NCBI GenBank assembly: GCA_003339415.1
Contig: PDHQ01000007.1
Coordinates: 124,001-188,000, forward strand
Source of the DNA: Ophiocordyceps camponoti-saundersi (nom. inval.)
Lineage: Eukaryota; Ascomycota; Sordariomycetes; Hypocreales; Ophiocordycipitaceae
DNA length: 64,000 nucleotides
Direction: 5' to 3'
A program made the position numbers and the translations under genes. Below, in pieces: positions 44,503-55,110 of the stretch; position 1 is the stretch's first letter; the number at the start of each line of letters is the position of its first letter. The notes below the pieces were generated by a model. The model searched no databases, was not told where the DNA came from, and was given only the letters and a program-made list of their open reading frames with translations.

Positions 44503-45464
44503 ATGTCTGCCCTACGGATCTTGGTACCCGTCAAGCGGGTCATTGACTATGCCGTACGTGGAATTAGGAATCTATCTATGTTTATATCTCTATACTTCTT
44601 CTGACATCTCCCCGTCGATAAACAGGTCAAGCCGCGGGTCAACCGGGCGCAGACGGCAGTGGAGAAGAGCGGAGTGAAGCACTCGATGAACCCCTTCGAC
44701 GAGCTCTCGGTAGAAGAAGCGATACGGATCCGAGAGAAGAAGCGAGCCCCCGGCGGGGTCGAAGACATCTGCGCCATCACGGCCGGGCCGGCGAAGTCGG
44801 TGGAGGTGCTACGTACGGCCCTAGCCATGGGAGCGGACCGAGGGGTGCACGTGGAGGTGGGGGGCGAAGACGAAGAGCTCGAACCGCTGACGGTGGCCAA
44901 GATGCTACGGGAGGCGGTAATACGGGAGAAGAGCAACCTGGTGCTGGTGGGCAAGCAGAGCATCGACGACGACGCGGCGCAGACGGGACCCATGCTCGCC
45001 GCTCTACTAGACTGGCCCCAGGCTACGCAGGCGAGCAAGATTGAGTTTGGGGACGGGGACTCGGTCGTCGTCACGCAGGAGGTTGACGGTGGGGTGGCGA
45101 CGGTCAAGGCCAAGTTGCCGTTGGTGGTGACGACGGACCTGAGGCTTAACGAGCCTAGGTATGCGAGCTTGCCTAATATCATGAAGGCGAAGAGGAAGAC
45201 TGTCCAGAAGGTTTCGTTGAAGGATTGGGGGGTTGAGAATGGGAAGAGGCTCAAGGTGCTCAAGGTGACGGGTGAGTCCCCCCCCCTTTTTTTTTTCTCT
45301 CTTCTTTCTCTCAGGTTATTCCTTTTTGCAGTGTGAGTGTGTGTGAGTTGCTGACGTGGGGTTTTGGGGGGGGTTTTGCAGAGCCGGCGCCGCGTAAGGG
45401 GGGTGCGAAGGTTGAGGATGTGGGAGGGTTGGTTAGTCGGCTTAAGGAACTGGGGGCTTTGTGA
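44503..45464 (+). CDS. Electron transfer flavoprotein beta subunit
   Basis: With the alpha subunit it carries electrons from mitochondrial acyl-CoA and amino-acid dehydrogenases to ETF-ubiquinone oxidoreductase. Exons 44503-44553, 44626-45271 and 45382-45464 (introns 72 and 110 nt) give 259 residues, standard length. It starts LRILVPVKRVIDYA, then KHSMNPFDELSVEEAIRI. The nucleotide-site region LVLVGKQSIDDDAAQTGPMLAALL and the ETF-beta signature around VVTTDLRLNEPRYASLPNIMKAKRK are intact. No classical cleavable presequence is seen, as is usual for this subunit. The first intron is 17 codons in; splicing of the third exon restores KVTEPAPRKGG. The tail VSRLKELGAL is typical. Confidence 0.96.
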
Positions 45465-47221
45465 TGATGCAGTGATGATGATATACATACATATATATAT
45501 GTACACATATACACATACATATACCGCTATGTATGTATGTATGCTTCCGAGGCTGCTATTGAAAGGGTGGTAAGTTGTCATGTAAGGTATTGTCTGTAGG
45601 AGATGTTACGAAGACGGATGCATACAGCCATACCTTGAATGGATGCAGTCTTGTTTGCTAGCTGCCTACCTGGGTTTGTAAGGTTGGTTGTCGGCGTGCC
45701 TTGGGCTAGGCGGTTACGAGGGTTTCTACATATGTATGTACGTGTGTATGTATGTATGTGTGTAGGTAGTTACCGTGGTTGAAGTGCAGGTCGTTCTGCA
45801 GGCCCGATGTTCGGCGCTTGAGGAAGAATACTGGATCGGGTCATCCGAGACCGATGCATGACTACCTACCTTGCCTAGTAGGTAGGTATGGACGGATACT
45901 AAAGCTGCCTACGAATACATATTGTACACACACATGTTGCATACTTGTGTAGGAAATATTCGTATATATGTATGTACAGGCAAAACAAGGGCAAGGCAAG
46001 GCGAAGCGGAAAAGGTGGAGAGGAATGGAAAAGAAGACCGAGCTTGTAACGCTGAAGACTTGGATTATTCAAGAAAATCCAGAAGTTCGTTTCCGGGTTG
46101 AAGTTCCGGACGGCACTATTAACTTGCAAGGGGTGAGAGAGAGAGAGAGAGAGTTAATAATAATACATGTACGGATATGTATGCATGCATGTATGTTCTA
46201 TATTGAGGCAACCTTTTCCCCTTCTTGCTCATGACGAGATGGGGAGAGAGAGTTGTGTGATTGTTTTGGAAGGGAAGAGAGAGTTGAGTCGTTGCATTGT
46301 TGTGCCGCATATAGTATGTATATGGATGGATGCTAAACAGGGTCAAGTCAGTGTATGTATTACTGTGAGTGTGAGGAAAAGGAAGGAAAAGCTGACTCCA
46401 TAAAGAAATACAGTAAGAAAAGAAAATGTAATACAAAACATGTGTGCGTGCGTCTGATCATCGTCAATGTCCAACTGTGCGACCACCCATGTTACGAGTC
46501 TAGAAGCTGGCGAAACGCAGCAGCCGTGTGTTCGTCTTTTCCTTGGCGGATTTCATACAAGGAAAGGGTTGGTTATTCTTGTACGTAGCATAGTACTGTA
46601 TCCGGGACTTTTCTTATGCATTTACGAAGAGAGGGAGGGCAGGGGATATTAATGCCGCAGTGAGTTGAGAGTGAGCGCGAATTTGTGCGTCGGGCCGAGA
46701 CGCGTTGATAGGGGTCTTTTTTTTTTCCACGTCTTTAATTCTGTTTCCCTATAATATGTTGTTTAATATTGTCCTGCTCTTTTAGAGTGTGAATTGTCGT
46801 GTTTTATAGATGGGTTTCTTTGATTTAACTTCATCTGCCTTGTCCTGCTCTCTTGCTCCATTTCTTTAGCATGCTTTACTCCGTACCTAGATTTTATTAT
46901 AATACCGTTTAGATGCGTTTCTCATCACACCGTGTACAGGCATATATACATATGTACATACGGCATCGGCAACGGTTCTGGAACCCGATACTCGCAAGTA
47001 AAGAGAGAGAAAAATTTGCTGCAATTGGATTTACAGGCGGATATGCATGGTAAGACGCTATGTGTGTCCGTAGAGGAGGGAGGGGAGGGTATGTCGCGGC
47101 GGGGGGTCACCGTCTTTGGTCAGCTGCTTGCTTGTTCCATTGGGCGCCAACGCATCGTGAGAATTCTTCCTCACCGCGGGAAAGGGGGGGGGGGATGAGC
47201 AGGGGGGGAGAAGAGGAAGGC

Positions 47222-47250
47222 GGGGGGGGGGGGGGGGGGGGGGGGGGGGG
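47222..47250. repeat. 29-nt poly-G
   Basis: Uninterrupted G run about 90 bp before the assembly gap. Confidence 0.9.
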
Positions 47251-47339
47251 AAAAAGACCGGCGGCCCCCTCCAAAGCCTCTCCCTCCCTCTGCCCCTACT
47301 TCTCTCTCCCCCCCCCCCCACCCCCCCCTCCACTCATCC

Positions 47340-47348
47340 NNNNNNNNN
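47340..47348. other. Assembly gap (9 N)
   Basis: Nine unresolved bases between a C-rich stretch and a G-rich stretch; the true distance is unknown. Confidence 1.
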
Positions 47349-47359
47349 GGGGGGTGGGG

Positions 47360-47360
<1 letters not shown>

Positions 47361-47457
<97 letters not shown>
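47361..47457. repeat. 97-nt poly-G homopolymer beside the gap
   Basis: 97 consecutive G directly after a GGGGTGGGGC segment that follows the N run. Length and orientation relative to the left side are unreliable. Confidence 0.85.
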
Positions 47458-47458
<1 letters not shown>

Positions 47459-48223
47459 TGAGGAGAGAGAACAAGGCGGTCTCGTTCAATAGGTCTTCCT
47501 CTCTCTGTGCCTCTATCTCTGTCTATCTCTCCCATACAACGCAGCTGTTCATCATCATCGTCGTCGTCGTCTTCTTCTTCTTCTTCTCCCCCCCTTTTCT
47601 TGCATAAATGTGCCTACATATTTTCTTTAGGGCTTTGTTCTAGGCCGCTTCCCCTGTACCTAGGTAGTAGCAGTTGGTCCGTTGGTCGGTACTACGTACT
47701 AGATACTCCTTGTCGTATCTCTCGAATCATCATAGCGTGATACCTCTTCCTCTTCCCGCCGGCTACCATCTCGCTACCTCCCGTCAGCTTTACCCCTCCA
47801 CCTCCGTTACCGGATGCTGACTCCCTCGTATCGAGTACCCTGGGTGTCCCCGCTTACCCACTTTTCAAGTCTCATCACTAACTCCCTCCGTCTTTGGAAA
47901 GCTGCCACCACCACCTCTGTGCCTTTCCTCCTCCTCCTCCTCTTCCTCAGCTCACCTCTTCCTCTCTCTCACACTCTTCCTCCACCACTCACTCTGCTTC
48001 CTCGCTCTCACGCTCTACCTGATCTACCCTCCCTGTCAATCTGTCTCTCTGCCGTCGCACCAGACGTTTCCGTTCTTCCCCGCCAACCACCCTCCCCCCT
48101 CCCCTCGTCCTTTCCACAAATAAAACGACGATTGCTACGATCCTCCCTCTGTCATCCACTTTCTATCCTGCTTCCCCCTTCCCTTCCGAGTGCCTCCGTC
48201 GCCCGCGCCCCCGAACCGGCCTT

Positions 48224-48461
48224 ATGAACGGGCGCTCGTCTGTCTTCACGTCTCAGGTACATCTTCTCTCTCTCTCTCTCTCTCTCTTCCTCTTCATACT
48301 CACCTCTATCATCTGTTTATTTTTTGCGTGCTAATGGCCGTGTCCACGCAGGATTATCTCTCTGGTGAGCTCCTTGTTCGCCAGTGTCTTCCTCTTGTCT
48401 CTTAGCTGCGTCGACTCAACTAACATCGACAGACCACTTGTGGAGGTCCTTGTCGGCTTAG
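48224..48461 (+). CDS. Arginine attenuator peptide (AAP) uORF of the CPA1 transcript, spliced
   Basis: Cis-acting leader peptide that stalls ribosomes when arginine is high and so lowers translation of the downstream synthase. Segments 48224-48256, 48352-48364 and 48433-48461 join across introns of 95 and 68 nt into 24 codons plus TAG. The peptide reads [11 protein letters not shown], then D12-Y-L-S, then D16-H-L-W-R and SLSA, matching the Neurospora arg-2/yeast CPA1 attenuator family including the critical Asp12. Splice signals are GTACAT...CTAAT...GCAG and GTGAGC...ACTAAC...ACAG. The stop lies 69 nt before the CPA1 start, and the start codon context is weak (CCTTATGA), allowing leaky scanning. 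Confidence 0.95.
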
Positions 48462-48530
48462 ACCCTTGTCTCAACCTAACTTTCCCCTATCTCGTCCTCT
48501 CTTCCCATCTCTTCTCTTCATCTGTTCATC

Positions 48531-50019
48531 ATGTTCGCCCGCCTGGCCATCCCGTTCGCCAAACCGGCAGTCTTTGCCCGTCCCTCTGTCCGCTTCCTTT
48601 CTCGAAATGTCACCGCTGCTGGGAGCACCGGCAGGAAGATGCCGTCTCAGGGTCTCCGAGCTACGGCACCTGTAGCGTCGCTACCCGCCACCTTTACCAT
48701 CAGGGTCAGCTCATCAACCATGATGCTCCTCGCCCCATCTGCTCCGCGCTGACATCTTTTTCCCTTCGCCAGGATGGACCTGTCTTTTGGGGCAAGGCCT
48801 TTGGTGCCAACTCCAATATCTCGGGCGAGGCCGTCTTCACAACCTCTCTTGTGGGCTATCCCGAGTCCATGACCGATCCCTCGTATCGCGGCCAGATCCT
48901 CGTCTTCACCCAGCCTCTCATCGGCAACTATGGTGTCCCCTCGAGCCAGCGAGACTCTTACAACCTCCTCAAGTACTTCGAGTCTCCACACATTCAGTGC
49001 GCCGGTGTTGTCGTCTCCGACGTCGCTCTAAACTACAGTCATTGGACCGCCGTCGAGAGCCTCGGCGAATGGTGTGCCCGCGAGGGCGTACCGGCTATTT
49101 CGGGCGTCGATACCCGTGCCATCGTCACCCACCTCCGTGAGCAGGGATCCTCCCTCGCTCGCATCACCATCGGAGACGAGTACGACGCCGACGAGGACGA
49201 GAGCTTCGTCGATCCCGGTCAGATCAACCTGGTAAAGAACGTGAGCACCAAAGCCCCCTTCGTCGTCGAGTCCCCGGGAGCAACCTTCCACGTCGCCCTC
49301 ATCGACTGCGGCGTCAAGGAGAACATCCTCCGCAGCCTCGTCAGCCGCGGAGCCTCCGTCACTGTCTTCCCTCATCATTATCCCATCCAGAACGTCGCCC
49401 AGCATTTTGATGGCGTCTTCATCTCCAACGGGCCTGGTGATCCGACCCACTGCCAGGAGACGGTCTACAACCTGGGCCGCCTGATCGAGACGTCGTCCAT
49501 CCCCATCATGGGCATCTGTCTGGGCCACCAGCTGCTGGCCCTGGCCGTCGGCGCTCGCACCGTCAAGCTCAAGTACGGTAACCGCGCCCACAACATCCCC
49601 GCCCTCGACCTCACCACGGGTCAATGCCACATTACGAGCCAGAACCATGGTTATGCCGTCGATGCCAGCACTCTTCCTAGCGAGTTCAAGGAGTACTTCG
49701 TCAACCTCAATGACGGAAGCAACGAGGGTAAGCCTTTTTTTTTCTCCGTGTCGACAGAGCCAGTCCAAGTCTGACAAGAGGTTCCTTTGCAGGCATGGTC
49801 CATAAGACGCGTCCCATCTTCTCGACCCAGTTCCACCCCGAGGCCAAGGGCGGTCCGATGGACAGCGCTTACCTGTTTGACAAGTACCTACAGAACGTGC
49901 AGCTGGCCAAGAACGCCCAGCGCGTCTACAAGGACAACCGGCCGAGTCAGCTGATGCTCGACCTGTTGAACAAGGAGCGTGTCGGTGTCGACCCCGCCCC
50001 TGTTGCTAGCGTGGCATAG
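48531..50019 (+). CDS. cpa1: Carbamoyl-phosphate synthase, arginine-specific, small (glutaminase) subunit
   Basis: Supplies ammonia from glutamine to the large subunit for carbamoyl phosphate in arginine synthesis; mitochondrial in filamentous ascomycetes. Exons 48531-48704, 48773-49727 and 49793-50019 (introns 68 and 65 nt) give 451 residues, close to Neurospora ARG2. The N-terminus [22 protein letters not shown] is a typical mitochondrial presequence (Arg, Ala, Ser, no acids). The mature part has the CPSase small-subunit fold ([20 protein letters not shown]) and the class-I glutaminase triad C307 (MGICLGHQ), H391 and E393 (QFHPEA). The leader uORF is described at 48224-48461. The Cys-His-Glu triad is complete, so the enzyme should be active. 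Confidence 0.97.
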
Positions 50020-51203
50020 CCGAGCCTGTGAGGTTGTTGTTTTTACATGCGAAGAAAAGTTTTGGTCTTTTTTTTTTTTGCTTTCCCTGTTCTGTCTTTC
50101 CTTCATCCTTTGCGCATTATCTTTTCTTACCTGTGAGAAGGATAACGTATATTGTCAGGGGCTTCTGGGGACGACAACTTGGTATGAATGGACATACGGT
50201 GGAAGTTGAAACAAACAAAAAAAAAGTGTGTCGTGTCACGTATGCATGTACGCAAGCGCAGTACTAGGTACTATTCGCAATACATGGGGAACCGAAGGAG
50301 GTTGAAACACATGAGTATAACAGTTTCTCGATGTGGTAAATGTATCGTCTCTGCAGTGTTTTTTTCTTCTTGCTATATATAACTTGTCACGTATCGACAG
50401 TGGTTTGCCTACCTAGGTATTTATGACAAGTCAGGAAGATCTTGCTGTCCCGTCCATCCACATGCCCGTCCATGCTCGTTCCATGCCATCCATTCCCCCC
50501 CTTCGCATCATCCCCTTCACATCACCCTTTCACCGCCCGTCACAGCCAGCGCCCTCTGGACCACGACTCGACTCGGCTCGTCTCACCTCGTCTCGCGACG
50601 CGCGCATAAGAAAAAAAGGTACAGAAAATGAAAAAAAAAAAACGAAAAGGAAAAAACCGAGTTTTTTTAAAAAGAGAAAAAAGGAAGAAAAAAAATTTAA
50701 TCGTACAGAATCTCGGAAAGCGAAGAAAATAAGGCATGGGAAAAGAAAAGGAAAAAGGGGGGGGTGAATGGAACAGAACGATTCGGAAATGGATGGGCCG
50801 CCTTTTTCCGTCGGTTCTCGTGTGTTCCCGCGAGGGTCGAGGTGAGTTGACCGAATTGTTCGACGGTGTTTCCCTATGCCCTCCCCCCCCCTCCCTTCCT
50901 ATTTGCCGTTCTTCTCCGCCTCACTTCATCAGCTTAAGATATGATTTCCGTTGTTTTTTTATTCGCTGTTAATCTCTCTGACTTTGACTGTCTTTCCTTT
51001 CGTTCTCTTGACCCCATTTCGATTTGAACATGGAAGGGGATTTGTGTTCTGCTGACATCGAGTTGGGGGGTCCGAGGTTGGGCTTGTCAACTGGTGGAAG
51101 ACGGGGTATGAATGTATAACACTTCTTAAAACGGAGAAGAATAGCAAAAATAAAGGTCAAGAAACCAAGGTGAGGAAAGAGGCGTCGCCAACGGCTGTCC
51201 TCT
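50020..51203. other. Intergenic between convergent genes
   Basis: 1.2 kb with A-rich tracts at 50610-50770 and T-rich 3' UTR sequence. No gene recognised. Confidence 0.5.
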
Positions 51204-53237
51204 CTACCAGCGGCGATCACCGTATCCATCTTCCGGCCCGGCGCCGTAGCTGTGGCCGTGACGAGGGGGGCGATCGTATTGGTGTTGGTGTTGGCGACTA
51301 TAATGGTTGTGATGATGGCGGTACTGGTCGTACTGATGATCACGATGGTGGTCGCGGTGGTGGTCGCGCTCGTCAAAGGCCGGGCCCGAGTAGTGGTGGT
51401 GGTGGTGGCGATCGCTGCGGGAGCCACGGCCGTAAGACGGGGGTGGTGGCAGTGGCGGGTCCCATGGGCCTCCTCCTCCTCCTCCCCTGCCGCGAGGAGG
51501 GAAGAATCGCCCGCCGCCGCCGCCGCCGCCCCGGTAGTTGCCACGTGGAAAGGGGCGCCCGTTTCCGTTGTTGGCGGCCATTCGCTCGCGTTCGATGGCT
51601 TGTTGTCGATGAGGCGGACGGATGCCCTGAAATATCTCCTTTCCGCGATCGACGAAGCGGTCGCTGTCCTGGAAGGTGTAGCGGTTGCTGTCCCCCACGA
51701 GCGGACGGGCTAGATCACGCGTGTACAAGTTGCGCATGTCCTGAAGTCTGCGACGGGCCAGGACGACGGGAACCGTCCGGTACGAGATAGGTGGCTGGGT
51801 CCTGGTAAGCTCGCCGTCGCCGGCGCCGGCGCCGTCGTCGTCGTCCGGGCCGCGTTGCGCGCGCAGAGGGGGGTGAGGAGCAGGAGGCGACGACGGACCG
51901 CGGCGAAAGTCGTCGTAGCTTGCCGCATCGGGACCCGACATGTGGCCGTGGTAGTCGCGCTGTGGCGGCGGCGGAGCGGATGGACGATACCCGCGAGGCC
52001 CGGTCGGGGCTCCTTCAATGCCTACCGGGGCGGCCGAAACGGAGTTGCGACTTCCCACGTGCGCACTCCCTGTATTAGAGCGCAATGTCGCTTCGACGTC
52101 GTCCGCCGTGGCGTGGTAGAACACCTCCCATCGGAGGCTCGTCTTCCTGTCGCCCATGTGCTCCTCCTCCATCTCGATCCACTGGTCGATCTTTTCGGCC
52201 GGGACGAAGTCTACGAAGAGAGCTTTCCTGTTACTTTCTCTAGGCCACACGCGGCCGTGCAGGCAATCGCGAACCCGGGCGGCTGTGGACGTCGAGCCGA
52301 AGACGACAAAAGCGTGCGTGCGGATGGAATCAACGAAGAATCTCTGTATAATGTCGTCTTCGACGTCGTCTCTGTCTTCGTTGTCGCCCGCCGACACCTT
52401 GGCGAGATGGACCAGATGGGCTCGGAGGTCGGCCTCCCTCATCGGTCGCATTAAGTTGTTAATGTAGATAGCCGACGTGTATGGGTGATTGGGAGGATCC
52501 ACCGGGCCAGACGGTGGTGGCGACTCTTCTTCATGGTGCTCTGGCTCTTGGGTGGTTGGTACTGCCAAGGTGATGTTGCTGTTGGCTGGTTCGGACTGCG
52601 TCACCTCGGCCTCGTCGGGCTTCTCGGGCTGGGCTTGATCTTGGGCTCGATCTTGGTCTGGGTCTTGGTCTTGGGCTTGGTTTTGGCCGGCTCCTGTTCG
52701 AGGAGGTGTCATGACATCCTCTTGCACCATGTCCTTGTCCTCCTCTTCAGCGCGCCGGCGCTTGACGGATTCGTCCTGCGGCGGCGGACTGGCAGAGCGA
52801 CGTTTGCGCTTCAAGGCGTCGACGGCACCTTCAGGCGGTAGCGTCTCTTCGACGACATGCTCTCCGTTGCGAGTTTCCTGAACAGCGCCATCCGCCTCGG
52901 TCTGCGGGCCGGGTGAGCGAGAAGTCGGGCTAGGAGGTTGTTGCTGGACCTCGGCAATTGCGGGCTTTTCTTTGACCCAATCGTCGGCGTCTTTCTCTTC
53001 CTCTTCCTCTTCCCCATGCAGGGAAGGCTCCGGCACCAGCTCGATGGGCTCGTCGCTGACTTCGTCGATGGCTTCCGACTCGACAATCTGGTCCTGTCCG
53101 GGGCTCGGCGCGGCCTCATCGTCGGCGGCTCGCAGACGAGCGACGAGCTCAGCTTTCAGACCGCCCTGGGGGAGGCCTCGATTCTTCAGCTCAGCCTTGA
53201 GCTCGGTGACCTTGAGCTTCGTCCAGTCGGAGGACAT
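51204..53237 (-). CDS. SAP-RRM nuclear protein (Acinus-like) with RGG/His-rich tail
   Basis: Single exon, 677 residues. A SAP DNA-binding motif begins at the start (KLKVTELKAELKNRGLPQGGLKAELVARL, about 6-35); the frame is open 38 codons further up, but the ATG at 53237 begins MSSDWTKLK directly before it. An acidic and Gln/Asp-rich region (60-240) includes a basic KRKRR patch. An RRM-like domain (about 250-355) has AIYINNL, THAFVVFGS and ALFVDFVPAEKIDQWIEMEE, the last as in Acinus. Near 480-540 TVPVVLARRRLQDMRNLY and RYTFQDSDRFVDRGKEIF form a conserved fungal block in the place of the Acinus RSB motif. The C-terminus is Gly/Arg then His/Tyr-rich. Acinus belongs to the exon-junction-linked ASAP complex; orthology here is inferred. 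Confidence 0.8.
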   Translation of the reverse strand: MSSDWTKLKVTELKAELKNRGLPQGGLKAELVARLRAADDEAAPSPGQDQIVESEAIDEVSDEPIELVPEPSLHGEEEEEEKDADDWVKEKPAIAEVQQQPPSPTSRSPGPQTEADGAVQETRNGEHVVEETLPPEGAVDALKRKRRSASPPPQDESVKRRRAEEEDKDMVQEDVMTPPRTGAGQNQAQDQDPDQDRAQDQAQPEKPDEAEVTQSEPANSNITLAVPTTQEPEHHEEESPPPSGPVDPPNHPYTSAIYINNLMRPMREADLRAHLVHLAKVSAGDNEDRDDVEDDIIQRFFVDSIRTHAFVVFGSTSTAARVRDCLHGRVWPRESNRKALFVDFVPAEKIDQWIEMEEEHMGDRKTSLRWEVFYHATADDVEATLRSNTGSAHVGSRNSVSAAPVGIEGAPTGPRGYRPSAPPPPQRDYHGHMSGPDAASYDDFRRGPSSPPAPHPPLRAQRGPDDDDGAGAGDGELTRTQPPISYRTVPVVLARRRLQDMRNLYTRDLARPLVGDSNRYTFQDSDRFVDRGKEIFQGIRPPHRQQAIERERMAANNGNGRPFPRGNYRGGGGGGGRFFPPRGRGGGGGGPWDPPLPPPPSYGRGSRSDRHHHHHYSGPAFDERDHHRDHHRDHQYDQYRHHHNHYSRQHQHQYDRPPRHGHSYGAGPEDGYGDRRW

Positions 53238-54111
53238 GGTGGATGGCAGCAAGCTGGGAAAAGCTTGCGCATCAGTAGGAGGCCAAGGGAGGAGATAGGT
53301 GAGGATGCGAGGCGAAGCGCGGCGAGGGAGGAGAGGGGGTTGGATTTTCAAGTAGCGATAAGAGGAGACGAATGATGACAGGGAGATAGAGAGAGAGAGA
53401 GATAAAGAAGGGGGTTTTGAAGGGATAGGAAGTAAGTAAGAGAGAGAGAGGAAGAGAGGCGACTCTATGGATCAGCGGTGATGCTCGTCTCTACCTAGAA
53501 ATAGGTAGGTATGGATGGATGATTCTTGGTGGCTCAAATGAAGTGCGAAGAGAGAAAGAGGGAAAAAATCCGGAAGGAAAAAAAAAAAAGTCGCGTCGCG
53601 AAAAAGGAAAATGCAAAATCCGGCGTGACGGCAGCGGCGACTCAGCTAGCCAGCCAGCGCCTGCCTGAAGCAGCAGCAGCGTTTTGACTGGCAGCGGTCA
53701 AAGACAGAGAAAGAGAGAAAAAGAGAGAGTGGCGGGGCCTGGAAGGGAAATCGGCCGGAGTTTAACCTTTCAATGTACAGAAGCACGTACCTCTACCCCT
53801 ACCTCTAAGTCTACCCCTACCTCTAGCCCTCTAGGTGGTATGTACGAGGCTCGTGCTCAGAGTGGCAGTTTGCTATCGGGTCACGTGCTAGTTCCCTATG
53901 TACAATGTTGCATGCGTAACTTGTAAGACGGTCTAAGACCTAAAGAGAAGAGAGATATCTCCTCTCAAGCCCTCATCCTCTAGCCTAATTCCACTTGTAC
54001 GGCCATGCCCATGTATGGATGTATGGGTGCACATCATTTTGTTCATAAGTGAGTGGTGACAAGTCCAACGCCGCCGGAACCTACTCCCCTTTCCCCAATC
54101 TCATCAGAGAC
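53238..54111. other. Intergenic upstream of the SAP-RRM gene
   Basis: 874 bp. GA-rich stretches (53385-53455, 53700-53735) and tandem CTACCCCTACCTCTA repeats near 53795-53830. No gene recognised. Confidence 0.55.
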
Positions 54112-55110
54112 TTAGACGTCGAGTCCGTCCACCACGACGCCCTTGGTCCACGTCCACTGCATGATCCGGGCAACTTCGATGGCGCACACATCGTCGACCA
54201 TGGCACTAATCAGGTACAACGCTGCGTCCACACCAGAACTAACGCCCCCCGCCGTAATGACCCTGAGTCCCCCAAGACGCATTGCGGCTCGGCGGGCCAT
54301 GGATTCGCGACGTGAATTGGACCCTTTCCACGACATGCTGCCCTTGCTACAGCCCCCCAAAACCCGTCAGCAGCCGTAGAGACAGGGGACCCATCGAAAC
54401 TCACCGGGCTGTCGACGGCCGGCGTCCTGCGTCGGACTGGCGGCGGATATAGGGGTTCTCGTCCTCGTCTCCGAGATCGAAGCGGAGGTTGTTGACAACG
54501 TATCTGGCGTCCTCGATGACGTCGGTGCGCTCCGTCATGTGGCGCGTGGCCGCCTCACTGCACTCAATCTCAAACTTGGTGAGAAAGTCGGGATGAGTCG
54601 TTGCCGAAAGGCCAGAGAGAATGTTTTCCCTGGCAAGGAACAGCGATCCGGTGCAGACAGACAACATGGTTCGCTCGCGGGCCGGGTCTTTTTTCTGGAG
54701 CTCGGCGAAGTCGTTGATGAGACCGAGAGGCTCCAATTCCTTGTCGAGTATCTCCTGCGTGTTGCCGCCGACGACAATAAGCACGTCGAATTCTTCGAGG
54801 CGCTCATGCGCTTCCTTGTAGGACATCTGGGAGCCTATGATGACACCCTGATCGCTGAGCACCTTGGGCTCGGGCCCCACAATCGTCAATTCGAAGGCCT
54901 TGGTGGCTGAGTCAAGGGAGCGTCAGTAGAATCAAGATGATTGAGGGGTTTCGAATAAGAGTGCTTACACTCATCCTTGAAGTCATGAGCAGCACGAGTG
55001 AGCACCTCGACGGGCCCGGCAAAATCGAGCAGGTCGAACTTGTTATGCACGGCGATGAGGACGTCAATGGGTTCTTGATCCGCAACAGCGGAAGACTTGT
55101 TTGCAGCCAT
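54112..55110 (-). CDS. DJ-1/PfpI (ThiJ) family protein
   Basis: Exons 55110-54969, 54906-54405 and 54346-54112 (introns 62 and 58 nt) give 292 residues. The fold markers are FAGPVEVL with Glu35, VLIVVGGN, and the nucleophile elbow SVCTGSLFLA with Cys132, followed by ATTHPDFL. After the last intron come TAGGVSSGVDAALYLI and WTWTKGVVVDGLDV. These fit the fungal branch of the DJ-1/PfpI superfamily whose members include isonitrile hydratases and glyoxalase-III-like enzymes; the substrate is not readable from sequence. The predicted catalytic Cys and its supporting Glu are present. It is divergent from tsc1 (start-to-start 1.1 kb). The first donor was read as GTAAGC at 54968, giving DESTKAFEL; a GTGTAA two bases upstream would break the frame. 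Confidence 0.9.

Larger units (their letters stand above)
45465..48223. other. 2.8-kb repeat-rich intergenic block with assembly gap
   Basis: TATG/GTAT repeats (45480-45545, 45730-45765), one TACGGATA 8-mer (46170), GA runs, poly-G/poly-C stretches and a 9-N gap. From about 47700 the DNA becomes the pyrimidine-rich promoter and leader of the CPA1 transcript; a TGACTC half-match to the Gcn4/Cpc1 site lies at 47818-47823. No gene recognised. Confidence 0.6.

Noticed and set aside
44547..45581. 344-codon open frame antisense to the ETF beta gene
   Set aside because: Shadow of a real gene in GC-rich DNA; the sense strand has a complete family match.
49028..49777. 249-codon open frame antisense to CPA1
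   Set aside because: Shadow frame; the sense strand encodes the complete glutaminase domain.
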